Below are positions 35,287 to 45,530 of a stretch of 64,000 bases of DNA, piece by piece. The notes under the pieces are model-generated. The model searched no databases. It saw nothing but the letters and a program-made list of their open reading frames with translations, and was not told where the DNA came from. Each line of letters opens with the position of its first letter. The stretch's first letter is position 1. A program made the translations under genes and the position numbers. Source of the DNA: Aspidiotus rigidus (Eukaryota > Arthropoda > Insecta > Hemiptera > Diaspididae); NCBI GenBank assembly GCA_035079385.1, contig JAVHKY010000040.1:1426001-1490000 (forward strand). Direction: 5' to 3'.

Positions 35287-38200
35287 ATGAATTCAAAAAA
35301 TCAAGTCTCAATAAGTGTTATCAGAAATGAGAGTGGAAAAAGAGATACAAGTATTGCTCAATGGATTCAGTTTTTTAAAGTTCATAATTTCTATGCAAAT
35401 AGAACAACAAAGCAAATAGAAAACTATTTAAGAAAGTATAGAGTTTATATAGCTTTTGGAGGAAGAAGAGTAGTAGAAAAATTAAATGAATTATATTTCA
35501 TATTATTACAAAAATTAACTCAATCAAGATTAACTCAACCAAATAAATGGCAAATTACTTTTACATTAACAAAGGCAGAAATAAATACATGGCTTACAGG
35601 AACTCCATTCAAGTTTGATAAAAATATTTTTAGTACCGATAAGATCAAAGATTTAATCAATTCAAATTTCATAAAAATATTTTTAGTACTGATAAACCAG
35701 ATCAAAGATATAATCAATTCAAATTTCATAAAGATGTATTTAGCTCAAGTAATGAGAATGAAGAAGATATATTTGGAGTAAATGAGTTTAAAATTAAACC
35801 TAAATTTGTAGCTGCAAATTTTGCTAGCAGACAGACACAATTTGAAATTCAAAATGAATGGGGAATTCAAGACTTGGAAGAGTTTTTAGATATTATGAAA
35901 AAATCTACTTTCGGACTTCTTAAAAAATGGATACATTTACATGATGGAATTAGAGCTAATTTTTGTGTAAGTGCAACCTATGAAAGAAGAGGACATACAG
36001 AAACCATTGAGACTGATACAATGCATTTACAAACTACAAATTACATATTTCTTCGTGAATCTAACTTGGATGAGATGTATGATAATATTACTGACTATAT
36101 AATAGAAAGACATGAAAATATACAGGATAATTTAGAGGGTACTCAATGGGTTTTACTATCAATTAATAGTTTTAGAATTAATATAAATAGGTATGATCCG
36201 CTTAGAGCTGGTTCTTACATTGAGCTCCCCAAAATTTTAGCAAGTAAGAAAGCCATCATAAATATTAAAAATGAGGATGATAATAAATGTTATTTATGGT
36301 CCATTTTAAGTGGTCTATTTCCAGTAGATAAAGATCTACAAAGAGTAGCTAAATATAAAAAATATGAAAATATGTTTGATAAAGCTTTAGAAGGGATAGA
36401 ATTTCCAATAAAAGTTCAAAATAATGATAAATTTGTGAATAGAGTTAATAATCTCAATTTAATTGAAGGAGGATTATCAATTAATATATATCATCATAAT
36501 AATCAATATAAAATTCAACCTTTATCAGATATAACAAAGGATGAAAAGAAAAATCATATTGATTTACTATTTCTTAAAGATAATTCAGGAAATTCTCATT
36601 ATTGTCTAATTAAAGATTTATGGAAATTAGTAGGGAAACAAGTTACCCAAAATTGTAAGAAGAGATATCTTTGTAAAATGTGTTTAAATAGTTTTCCATG
36701 TGAAAAAATATTATCTGATCATAAAAATTATTGTGGATTGAATAAACCTGCTAAAGTAATTTTACCTAATAAAGCAGATAATATTGTTGAATTTAAAAAT
36801 TATAATCATTCAATGAAAGCCCCATTTGCTATATATGCTGATTTTGAGAGTCTTATAAAAAAGCTTAATCAAGCAAGAAAATTAAATGTTAAGATAGAAA
36901 AACTAAGTAAAAAATTGAATAAAACTAAAGAAGAAGTTGAAAAGTATGAATCTTATACAACAAAGCTTCAGAGACATTTTCCAATTAGTTTTGTCTATTA
37001 TATTAAGTATTCTAATGGAGAAATTAAAGAGAATCTATTTGAATATTTTGGATTAGATGCTCCAAAGAAATTATATGAAAAACTAAAAGAAGATGCAATT
37101 TTCATTGCTAAGGAATATTTAGATAAGAAAATAAAAATGAAAGAATTATCTGAGACACAAAAGATGGAATATAAATACTCTAAAACATGTCATATGTGTG
37201 AAAGAAAACTTGAAGATACTCCACCTCTTGTGGAAAAAGAAATTCGAGTATGGAATAAAAAAATTGATATTATTTGTAGTATTTTATTGAAGATTGAAGA
37301 TGAAGATAGAAAAAAAGAACTTAATGATGAACTTTCAAAATTAAAACAGTTAGTTGATACTACACGAGTGAATGAAGATTTCAACAAAATAAAAGTTAGG
37401 GATCATGATCATTTAACTGGAGAATTTAGAGGAGCAGCTCATAGTAATTGTAATCTTAATTATAAAGTTCCTAGATTTATTCCTATTTATTTTCATAATT
37501 TTTCTGGATATGATGCACATTTATTTGTTAGAGAATTTGGAGAGGATTATGATAACATTAAATTAATACCAAATAATGAAGAAAAATATATATCATTTTC
37601 TAAAATTGTAAAATATGATTCAGGTTTTACAAATAAAAAAGATGAAATAATAAACTTTAATATTGAGTTAAGATTTTTAGATTCCTATAAATTTCTATCA
37701 AGCTCACTATCTGAATTGGCTAAAAATTTAAAAAGATGTCACTTCAAAAATCTAAAGAGATGGTTTAATGAAAAAGTATCTAAAAACCTATCTGAAATGG
37801 AATGAAAGTATTTATTTAAATTATTAAGTAAAAAATTAGCTTATCCATATGATTATATGAATTCATTAGAAAAATATATTGAAACAGAATTACCCTCGAA
37901 AGAAAACTTTTATAATCTATTAAATGATGAACATGTTGATGCTGGAGAATATCATTATGCTCAAGAAATTTGGAAGTACTTTAATATTAAAAATATGAAA
38001 GAATTCACAATGTTATACAATACAATAGATGTACTCCTACTAATACTGATATTAAGGGAAAATTTTAGGGAAACGTCACTCAGAATATACAAATTGGACC
38101 CTGTTTGGTATTACACAACTCCTGGATTTGCTTGGGATTGTATGCTGAAAACAACTAAACAAAAGTTGGAATTATTAACTGATGTAGATATGTTATTAAT

Positions 38201-39535
38201 GTTAAAAAGGGCTAAACGAGGAGGAATTTCTCAGTGTTCAAATAGATATGCAAAGTCTAATAATAAATATATGGGAAAGAAATTTGATAAAACTGAAGAT
38301 TCTATATTTATTCAATATTTGGATGCAAATAATTTATATGGATGGGCTATGTGTAAATATTTACCTTATGGAGGATTTGAATGGAGAAATCCTGAATATT
38401 TTAATGAAGAAAGAATTATGAAAATGAAAGATGATCAGAAGTTTGGATATCTTTTTGAAGTTGATTTAAAAATCCTAAAAAATTACATGACAAACATTCT
38501 GATTTACCTTATTGTCCTGAAAATGTAATTGATGACAACCAACTTCCAAAATTATTTACAACATTGTATGATAAAAAGAAGTATATCTTGCATTACTTAA
38601 AGCTTAGACAAGCTCTTAAAGCTGGATTGAAATTAGAGAAAATACATAGGGTTATAAAATTTGATCAATCTGACTGGATGAAGATATATATTGAAAAGAA
38701 TACAAAATTAAGACAAGAAGCTAAGAATGACTTTGAAAAAGATTTCTTTAAGTTGATGAATAATTCTGTTTTTGGAAGAACAATGATGAATATTAGGAAG
38801 CATGTAGATATAAAATTAATTTCTGAAGGTAATAAATATACTAAGTATGTTTCAAAGCCTAATTTTGAGAAATCAACCTTTTTTGGAAGAAATCTTGCAG
38901 CTGTACAAATGAGAAGAACAATGATTAAATTCAACCAACCAATTTATGTAGGAGTAGCTATTTTAGATATTTCAAAAACATTGATGTATGATTTCTATTA
39001 TAGATTAAAAGGAAGATATGAGGATAGAATAAAATTATTATATACTGACACTGATTCATTAATTATATCTATAAAAACTAAAGACTTCTATGAAGATATG
39101 AAAGGAATGATTAATGAATTTGATACATCAGACTATAAGAAAGAAAATATTTATGGTTTACCACAAGTTAATAAAAAGGTATTAGGTAAGTTCAAACATG
39201 AGATGAATGGGAAAATTTTTGAGGAATTTATTGGACTAGCTTCAAAATTATATTCTAATAAAGTTTTTGCTTCAAATGATGAAATGAAGAAAGCTAAATG
39301 AGTAAAGAAAAATATTGTGAAAAATCAGATAACTCATAATGATTATAAGATATGTTTAGAAAAGAAAGTAACTAAGACTATTAAACAGAAGATGATAAGG
39401 AGTAGAAAACATATAATATTTATACCATTGAACAGAATAAAAAAGGATTAAGCTCATTTGATGATAAAAGACAAACTGATACATTACCATGGGGTATTAT
39501 AATACAATACCAAGAGATAAATTTATTCAACATTT
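35287..39535 (+). pseudogene. Family B DNA polymerase (Polinton/adintovirus type), broken
   Basis: A replicative polymerase of a self-synthesising DNA element, now interrupted. Coding segments: 35287-35643, a continuation in another frame to a TGA at 37803, 37806-38470, a shifted frame to a TGA at 39300, then a decayed tail to about 39535. In order: an N-terminal region; a C2H2-like finger (YLCKMCLNSF, near 36665); exonuclease motif I IYADFES (36830); a CxxC pair (CHMCERKL, 37190) with DHDHLTGEFRGAAHSNCN (37401), the zinc/endonuclease VII-like insert of this family; exonuclease II-like FHNFSGYDAH (37491); polymerase A LDANNLYGWAM (38320); B KLMNNSVFG (38752); C YTDTDSLI (39043). Breaks: a frame-changing small deletion inside a 57-bp tandem repeat near 35643, TGA 37803, a frameshift near 38470, TGA 39300, and another shift near 39420. 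Not functional as it stands. Confidence 0.88.
35612..35735 (+). repeat. Tandem repeat inside polymerase N-terminus
   Basis: A unit of about 57 bases (core AAATATTTTTAGTACYGATAA, then ATCAAAGAT and AATCAATTCAAATTT) is present twice, plus a partial third copy at 35722. The first copy lacks four bases relative to the second, which throws the reading frame. Confidence 0.8.
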
Positions 39536-39606
39536 GAAAAATCTTAATAAAAAGGAAGTTATTGAAAATTCAATATGAAACATTTAATAAATAACTATAA
39601 TTAAAT

Positions 39607-39811
39607 ATGGAAAACGTTGAAGATAGTGGTTTTATATATAATGAAATTTGTAGAGAAATTTTGAAGTAACTTGGAATTTTTTCAATAAATTACATCAATT
39701 TCAAACTGAACCTGATCTTGAATATGAATCTGGAAATGAATCTAATATAGAGATAATAAATGAACAAAAACTAATTCAGAAACTGAAGCTGATGAGATAC
39801 CTAGAAAATAA
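39607..39811 (+). pseudogene. Degraded short ORF of the PolB element
   Basis: ATG at 39607 opens 20 codons before a TAA at 39667. A second frame then continues with acidic protein-like sequence (EPDLEYESGNESNIEIIN) to a stop near 39811. It reads as one small acidic protein broken by a frameshift. No family recognised. Confidence 0.35.
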
Positions 39812-39905
39812 ATGAATACCTATTAAAAAGTTTCCCTAATTTTTTTCTCTTTAAATTTTTTTCTATAAATAAAGAGTTGAATATCTACTAATTTTTCCAG
39901 CTAAT

Positions 39906-40184
39906 ATGCCTTGTCATACATCTATTTCCAATAAAAGTGAACAAAAAGATAGATTGAAAAAGAAAAAATCATATATAATCAAACATATAAAAAGAAATGA
40001 TGACTTGCTTGAAGAACTTCAATCATTTAAAAATGATGATAATGAGGAGAAATTTCTCAAAAAATATTTAGAATTTAAACATGATGAAAATCTGTTAATT
40101 GATAGGATAAACAATTTTAGGGAAGAGTTAAAAAAATTAGGACAGAAAGTACCTCCTAAATTAGATGTGGGGTATGGCTTGTAA
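39906..40184 (+). CDS. Small coiled-coil protein of the PolB element
   Basis: An intact 92-residue ORF after a T-rich CTCTTTAAAT leader. It is highly charged and Lys-rich, with two predicted helices (LLEELQSFKNDDNEEKFLKK and RINNFREELKKLGQ). No motif was recognised. It lies 30 bases upstream of the zinc-ribbon ORF on the same strand, so the two may be co-transcribed. Confidence 0.5.
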   Translation: MPCHTSISNKSEQKDRLKKKKSYIIKHIKRNDDLLEELQSFKNDDNEEKFLKKYLEFKHDENLLIDRINNFREELKKLGQKVPPKLDVGYGL

Positions 40185-40213
40185 AAAGTGAAATAATAAT
40201 ATAAACTATTAAT

Positions 40214-40492
40214 ATGATTCACCAAGTAAACATAATGAGAACTTTGATAAGAAATTGTAGACTTTGTAGAAAATCAATTAAACATTCAATTATAGAAATA
40301 GAGGTTAGACCTTATTTAAATAAAGAAACAAGTACATGCTCTCAATGTGAAACTACTCTCATTAGATTTGTGGATACTTATGATGAAGATAAAATTGTAC
40401 TTATTTGTTATAAGTGTAAAGAAGAAACTAGACATTTTAAGAGTAATCCCCGGTATCATCAATGTACAATATGTGGTAAATTTAAAAAATGA
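40214..40492 (+). CDS. Zinc-ribbon protein of the PolB element
   Basis: An intact 92-residue ORF with four CxxC pairs: CRLCRK, CSQCETT, CYKCKEE and CTICGK. They would form two zinc ribbons. Starts are possible at 40214 or at the Met eight residues in (MRTLIRNC). Viral and element-encoded zinc ribbons often act in transcription or nucleic-acid binding, but nothing here fixes the role. It is the last ORF before composition returns to host-like. Confidence 0.6.
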   Translation: MIHQVNIMRTLIRNCRLCRKSIKHSIIEIEVRPYLNKETSTCSQCETTLIRFVDTYDEDKIVLICYKCKEETRHFKSNPRYHQCTICGKFKK

Positions 40493-40691
40493 ATTCACAT
40501 TTTTTTCTCATTTTCTAATACCCTTAATGAAAAGATTTTATTTACATGTGTCTTTTTTGCACGTGTTCATCCACAGTACTAGAGTGACTAATTCCTTTCT
40601 CTGTCATATACGTACTTACTCATTAGTCTTATGGAGCAACGAATCCATCATTCTGTGTAAATACGAATAATAGTAACTAAATTCATTGGAA

Positions 40692-40790
40692 GTCTATGTG
40701 GTCTAGTGGGTTAGCGTACTGCCTATAGTACACTAGAGTACTGCCAGTGAAACGAGAGTACCGCGGTTCGAATCTCACTGCCGATATGAA
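40692..40790 (+). repeat. tRNA-derived SINE-like head
   Basis: TGGTCTAGTGGGTTAGCG resembles a pol III A box and GGTTCGAATCT a B box, about 60 bases apart. Stems do not pair like a real tRNA (the T arm is poor), and an insert separates the arms. It is immediately followed by a CGCTCTAGCTTGGAGCG hairpin that also forms the tandem repeat at 41281. Confidence 0.5.
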
Positions 40791-40842
40791 GCGCTCTAGC
40801 TTGGAGCGCGAGATATGAAGTAGGCTAGATTCACTGTTGTAG

Positions 40843-41273
40843 GCAAAGTCGTATAGAACACCAAGTTGAGTAACTCGCGCAGTTTCATGTTGTTGCCACG
40901 GAACATGAATGTTGAGCGCTGGCGTAGCATTGATCACGAGTTTTTTGGAAATAGCTGGCTGACAATGGAGAAAACGTATTTTTCAAATTTTAATTTCTAA
41001 AATTCTAATGAACCGTTTATATTCATGTATGGCTTAAAAAAAAGCTGGAAGCCTCGTCTTTAATATTCAAAAGAAAAAATAGGTAGGTGTCGATCGATTT
41101 TTGGAGATAACACGCAGTTTCTAAACATACTTTTTAGGTGTATTTCTCCCATTAGAGCATAAGCAATGCGACGCTGCGCGCGTATAGTGATAAATTTTGT
41201 TACATTTTTTTGTATTCATTGCGTATATAGGAAGATGCACAACTTGTTACGTTAGTAATATATATGACTTTGG
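40843..41273. repeat. 430-bp dispersed repeat, inverted copy at 47898-48783
   Basis: Nearly identical in reverse complement to 47898-48112 plus 48561-48783. The right copy is split by a TTAA-flanked MITE, so this copy shows the uninterrupted sequence. Short open frames here are shared by both copies and not convincing genes. Confidence 0.85.
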
Positions 41274-41280
41274 TTGTAGG

Positions 41281-41463
41281 TATTTGAAAACGCTCTAGCT
41301 TAGAACGTGAGAATTTGATGACGAAGTATTCAGAAAACGCTCTACCTTCGAGCGCGAGAATTTGATGACGAAGTATTCAGAAAACGCTCTAGCTTGGAGT
41401 GCGAGAATTTGATGACGAAGTATTTGGAAAACGGTCTAGCTTGGAGCGCGAGAATTCTATGAC
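41281..41463 (+). repeat. 47-bp tandem repeat, four copies
   Basis: Each unit carries a small palindrome (CGCTCTAGCTTGGAGCG) followed by CGAGAATTTGATGACGAAG. A lone related unit lies at 40788-40820, on the other side of the 430-bp repeat. Confidence 0.9.
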
Positions 41464-41689
41464 AAAATAGATATGTTCGATACCAATCTACGTGCGTATA
41501 AATTAGATTCTCAAATCCCTATACCCCCACCTTGATATTCCCAAATCCCTGTACCCCTTTCGTATTCTCTTAGTACCTACCTTGCTTTTTTATTTACTAC
41601 CTCAAAACTTAATAAAATCCTTAAAAATTTTTAAATCTACCAAAAAATACATCCATCAAAAACTTTGAAAATCACTTATAAATAAGAGA

Positions 41690-42220
41690 AATTGATCCCT
41701 ACACTTCTTTTTGAGAAAATGTGAGAAATTAACTCCTACTCTTCATTATCTCGAATCATTAATGATATAAGAAAAACAACAAAAAATGAGAGAAATCGAT
41801 CCCTGTGCTTCTTTTTATTTTGTGGTTAAAATTGTTCATTATTTGCTCCAAAAATAGCTAAATATTCGGTATGAAAATTAAAGGATTTTCAAGATTTTTT
41901 AAGTTAGTTAAAAACGATGAAAAATGAGAGAAATTAGTCCCTGCGTTTAACTGCTCCAGAACATACATGTCTTAGATTTTTTAGGGTTAAAAAAAGAGAA
42001 AAATGATACGAATTTTATACAAAAGTGTTGAAATTTTCGAACTAGTAGAGAAGAAAAAATGGATAAAATAATTCATTATTTTCTTCAAAAACATAAAAAT
42101 ATAGAGTGATAAAATAGAGAAATTCAACGATTTTATTGAGAGGGTGAAAAATAGGAAAAATGGGCTCTGCGTTAGAGAAATTAGTAAGTGCGCTAGAACA
42201 TACATGTCATATCTACTCCT
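41690..42220 (+). repeat. Diverged dispersed repeat with internal subrepeats
   Basis: Subrepeats of the form AAAATGAGAGAAAT followed by TCCCTGYGYTT occur near 41725, 41785 and 41920. The end GCGCTAGAACATACATG matches, in complement, the segment at 30010-30050. Confidence 0.6.
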
Positions 42221-42409
42221 AATATTCTCGATAGGCTATGTAGGTATATCTTTGTATAGGTAATTAAATACATATTATGTTTCGATAAATGAGTTTTTCT
42301 CCAGCCCAGTCCCTCCAACTCAGAAAGTAAAGCTTTGAAACGTTTTCATGAATATTGTTATTGTAGGTTTATGTAGGTACTTTTTTTCAAATCGTTTTTT
42401 CCTTTGGTA

Positions 42410-42618
42410 GGGTCAGATGGGGCAAAAAGTGAACAAGGGGTAAAAAGTGAACGCCTATATCTTTTGTTCCATGCATTCTATCTGGTTCAAATTTGACGTC
42501 AAAATATTGGTCAACTGTCACTCTTTCATAGTAAAATTTGAACCAGATAGAATGCATGGAACAAAAGATATAAGCGTTCACTTTTTACCCCTTGTTCACT
42601 TTTTGCCTCATCTGACCC
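42410..42618. mobile_element. Near-perfect hairpin MITE with TA flanks
   Basis: Starts GGGTCAGATGGGGCAAAAAG and ends with its near-perfect complement. Arms of about 90 bases surround a short loop, and TA flanks both ends (42408-42409 and 42619-42620). Mirror-image open frames on both strands are artefacts. Confidence 0.9.
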
Positions 42619-42620
42619 TA

Positions 42621-44292
42621 ATTGATACATCGCCAGAACGATCAAAAAACACAATCCACGAGCACACGACCTACACAAATATTCGCTACCACGAGAAAAG
42701 TGGAAGTTCTTGTGAATAATAGTATATCGAACTGACTCTCAATTGAAACTACTTCATTACCGATTTACAAAGTTCACCGGCTAAGGTAACATCTTCCTCT
42801 ATTCTTCAGTCGAGATTTTTTAAAATTTCTTCCCTTTACATAAGCAGCTTAGGGTTTACATATAATCTGAAATTTTTTAAAAGCGATCAAAAATAGGTAC
42901 CCTGTTTTAATAATTCAAGATCTTTCAATTCGAGTCCCCTTTCTTTATATAGCTTGGGATTGACATCACACTCTGATAGGTACTCCTTATTGATGACGTG
43001 CCTTCTTTTAGGTTAGTCATCTCCCCAGTGCTCTTGAGTCTGGATTTTACAAGGGTCCTTGATGACGTCTCGTCCACTCTGCTAATCATATAGATTTGGG
43101 CCCAACATTTCTCCAAATCCCTACGTTAAGCTGGATTATGTTACATTTCGTGTGAACGCAGACACGGACCCGCGAGATTTATATAGTTAATTGGTTAAAT
43201 TTTTAAAGTCTTCATTTTCCTGTAGCATTTTTGTAAAAAGCTCAGTACTTATGAGGACCAAATGAACTGTACGAATCACAGGCCAATTTTCAACAATATA
43301 GAATGGTTGCAAAGCGCAATATTGCAGTCTTCTTACTTTTAATACTTTACAACGTTTTTTAACAAAGTATAACTAGAGTGAGAGGAAAGAATTTAGTGAA
43401 TGTATGGAGGAATCATCTAATAGTTTCAGCATTATTCGCGCATAACGAGAAATTGGCAGATGAAAAGGTGATTTACAGATAGGGAGTATATTATTGGCAG
43501 TGCGAGCCAGAGACAAGGAAGGAGAAATCTAGGAAAAGCTGGGAGTAAATGAGTCGAGTAAGACCGAATCTGCGGCGAGCAATAGTACAGTATCCTCTTC
43601 TTGCGCGAATATCAAAAAAATTAGTTGAAATAAGTACAAAAAGAGGGTTCAAAAGAAATCAAATATCAACGTAATTGTGGAAAGAGTAACTTGGAGGACA
43701 AGGAAAATTCACGTAAATTTCTCCTGCATTTTGGATCGTTCATTTTTACTTTATTTAAGAATCAGAAAGTTGGCCTCCTCGTCAGTCAGAGATCATTTGC
43801 CCTGAATTGGATATCTTTCAGGAAAACGCAGTGTGGAACAATTACTAAAGATTCTGAAAATATCCCACCTTTAATTTATTTATCACGGAGCTCGACCTGA
43901 AGATCCAAGGATGAGGAGAACTTGAAAAACTTACTAGCTGTAAACTATAGTCCACATAAATTTTGAGACCTTGATCATTTTTTTCTACATTCATACTACA
44001 ACATTGAAGGTTTGAAATAGCTACTTCTTGATCAAAATTCAAAACAACCAAAAATATCATTTCAGAAAATATACTTATGTATGTATAATAGGTATAGGTA
44101 CTGTCAATATTTAAACGCTGAAAATATGAGATACAGTAAATTACATTTACAGGAGTGAAACTGAACATTCACCAATTTTTTGATACTGTTTGATAACCAA
44201 TTTGTACTTTGCATACCCACAAGTTTATGATCCAAACTTTTTACGCAGTTAAATTTTGTACATTAGGTGCGCTAGATGGATCCAATTCATGT
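42621..44292. other. Unassigned region
   Basis: No gene supported. The 107-residue minus frame at 43845-44168 has no family signal. Short words such as TTGATGACGT repeat at 42990 and 43060. Confidence 0.4.
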
Positions 44293-44300
44293 TGCGTACA

Positions 44301-44574
44301 CTTTGACTATACTGTATAATTACCAGATAATTACCTCTTATGGACTGAGTTAAGACGACGTTTACCCGTGGAAAGATATTATAAGAAATAAGATGCGGAG
44401 GACTCAAGATAAGCGACGCAGTTGATTGCGGAGGGAGAAGAAGCTGTTACTCTTCCGCGCACTCACCCACGCTGCCTACGTTGGAGTTCTCCGCACGCTA
44501 TACATTATTTCCACGCTCGTTTAACATTGCAGTGTATGGACAAAGCTCAGTCCATAAGAGGTATATAGTCAAAG
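44301..44574. mobile_element. Non-autonomous hAT-like element, CTTTGACTATA family
   Basis: Termini CTTTGACTATA and TATAGTCAAAG. A perfect 8-bp duplication TGCGTACA flanks it at 44293-44300 and 44575-44582. The interior (TGGACTGAG...CTCAGTCCA) matches the element at 58135-58558. Confidence 0.88.
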
Positions 44575-44588
44575 TGCGTACATTTCAT

Positions 44589-45530
44589 GCAAGCACGGTA
44601 CAATACGGAGGTATTGACACTACACAAAATTCTTGTCACACAAAATAATGTAGTTGAGGAGGGTTCTGGCAGAAGGGCGCCCGTCCCATGAGAAATACAT
44701 TGTGCCGACGCCCTTTTGCCAGATACATCTTCAGTACATACAGAATTCCGTTGCGTTTGCTGCGCCATTGTGAATGCCTTCCGCACCTAACCAGCATTGT
44801 TACCTTAGTCCTTACCGGAGGTATAATAGTATTGACAAATTTCCAAGAGTTATAAGAAATTGAGAAATTTACACATGAGAATAATTTTTTTGAAATATGT
44901 AGAGCATAATGAGTAGTCTATTTGTACGAAGTTTCAGATTTGTTGGTTGATTAATGACTTTTCTACAATTTCTTCAAAAATGTGAATTTATATAAGACTC
45001 TATGTCACGGTCAATTAAGAGGTATCAGACACTTGCCTATATTCACCATTACTAATGCTGTCACGAGAAATAATGTACTTGAGTGTTTCACCATTATGTA
45101 GCGCCAATGATCAGTTCCCCGGTTATACATAGAGTCTTATATAAATTCACTATTTTTAAAAATTGTAGAAAAGTCTTTCAAAAAACAAAATTATTCTCAT
45201 GCGTAAATTTCTTGGTTTTTATAACCCTTGGAAATTTTTGAATACTATCGTACCTCCTGTAAGGTAACAACGCTGGCGGGATGCAGAAGGCATTCACAAC
45301 GGCACAGCAAACGCAGCAGAATTCTGTATGAACTACATTATTTTGTGTGACAAGAATTTTGTTTAGTGTCAATACCTCTTTATCGTATCATGCTCTATGT
45401 ATAACCAGGGAACTGATCATTGGCGCTTCATAGTGGCGAAATACTCAAGTACATTATTTTGCGTGACAACGTTGGTAATGGTGAACATAGGCAAGTGTCA
45501 ATACCTCTTTATTGTGCCGTGATACAAGTC
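44589..45530. repeat. Complex nested foldback
   Basis: The left half pairs with the right half over several hundred bases (GGTATTGACAC and TTTGTGTGACAAGAAT words in complement). An inner hairpin is ATTTATATAAGACTCTATGT at 44979-44999 against its complement at 45126. A small hairpin family member sits in the left arm at 44665-44723. Confidence 0.7.
44665..44723. repeat. Short hairpin element, copy 2
   Basis: Arms TCTGGCAGAAGGGCG and CGCCCTTTTGCCAGA around an AGAAATACATTGTG loop. It is related to the hairpin at 1752-1823. Confidence 0.65.

Larger units (their letters stand above)
33190..40545. mobile_element. Polinton/adintovirus-like element remnant (PolB block)
   Basis: A block of about 7.3 kb that is visibly more AT-rich than both flanks, with intron-poor, closely packed ORFs. 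It encodes a broken family B DNA polymerase of the protein-primed Polinton/Maverick-adintovirus type, a small HTH-like protein, a coiled-coil protein, a decayed zinc-finger protein, a second small coiled-coil protein and a zinc-ribbon protein. A recurrent CCTTATTAAAT / CTCTTTAAAT motif precedes several ORFs. No retrovirus-like integrase, FtsK/HerA ATPase, adenovirus-type protease or capsid gene is visible, so it is either an incomplete copy or a different lineage sharing this polymerase. Ends were set by composition only; no terminal repeats were identified. Confidence 0.75.

Noticed and set aside
34900..39302. Recoding of TGA as tryptophan in the PolB element
   Set aside because: The TGA at 35041 fits Trp, but the one at 39300 falls where relatives have Gly, a TAA also occurs at 34900, and frameshifts are present. 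Plain decay explains all.
33190..40545. Complete Polinton/Maverick
   Set aside because: No integrase, ATPase, protease or capsid gene and no terminal inverted repeats were found, so only the polymerase relationship is claimed.
40692..40790. Functional tRNA gene
   Set aside because: A and B boxes are present, but the T stem and acceptor stem do not pair and the spacing is too long. A SINE-like head is more likely.
42387..42719. Two similar ORFs on opposite strands beginning MNAYIFCSMHS
   Set aside because: They are mirror images produced by the perfect hairpin MITE.
43845..44168. 107-residue minus ORF
   Set aside because: AT-rich frame without domain, neighbours or splice partners.
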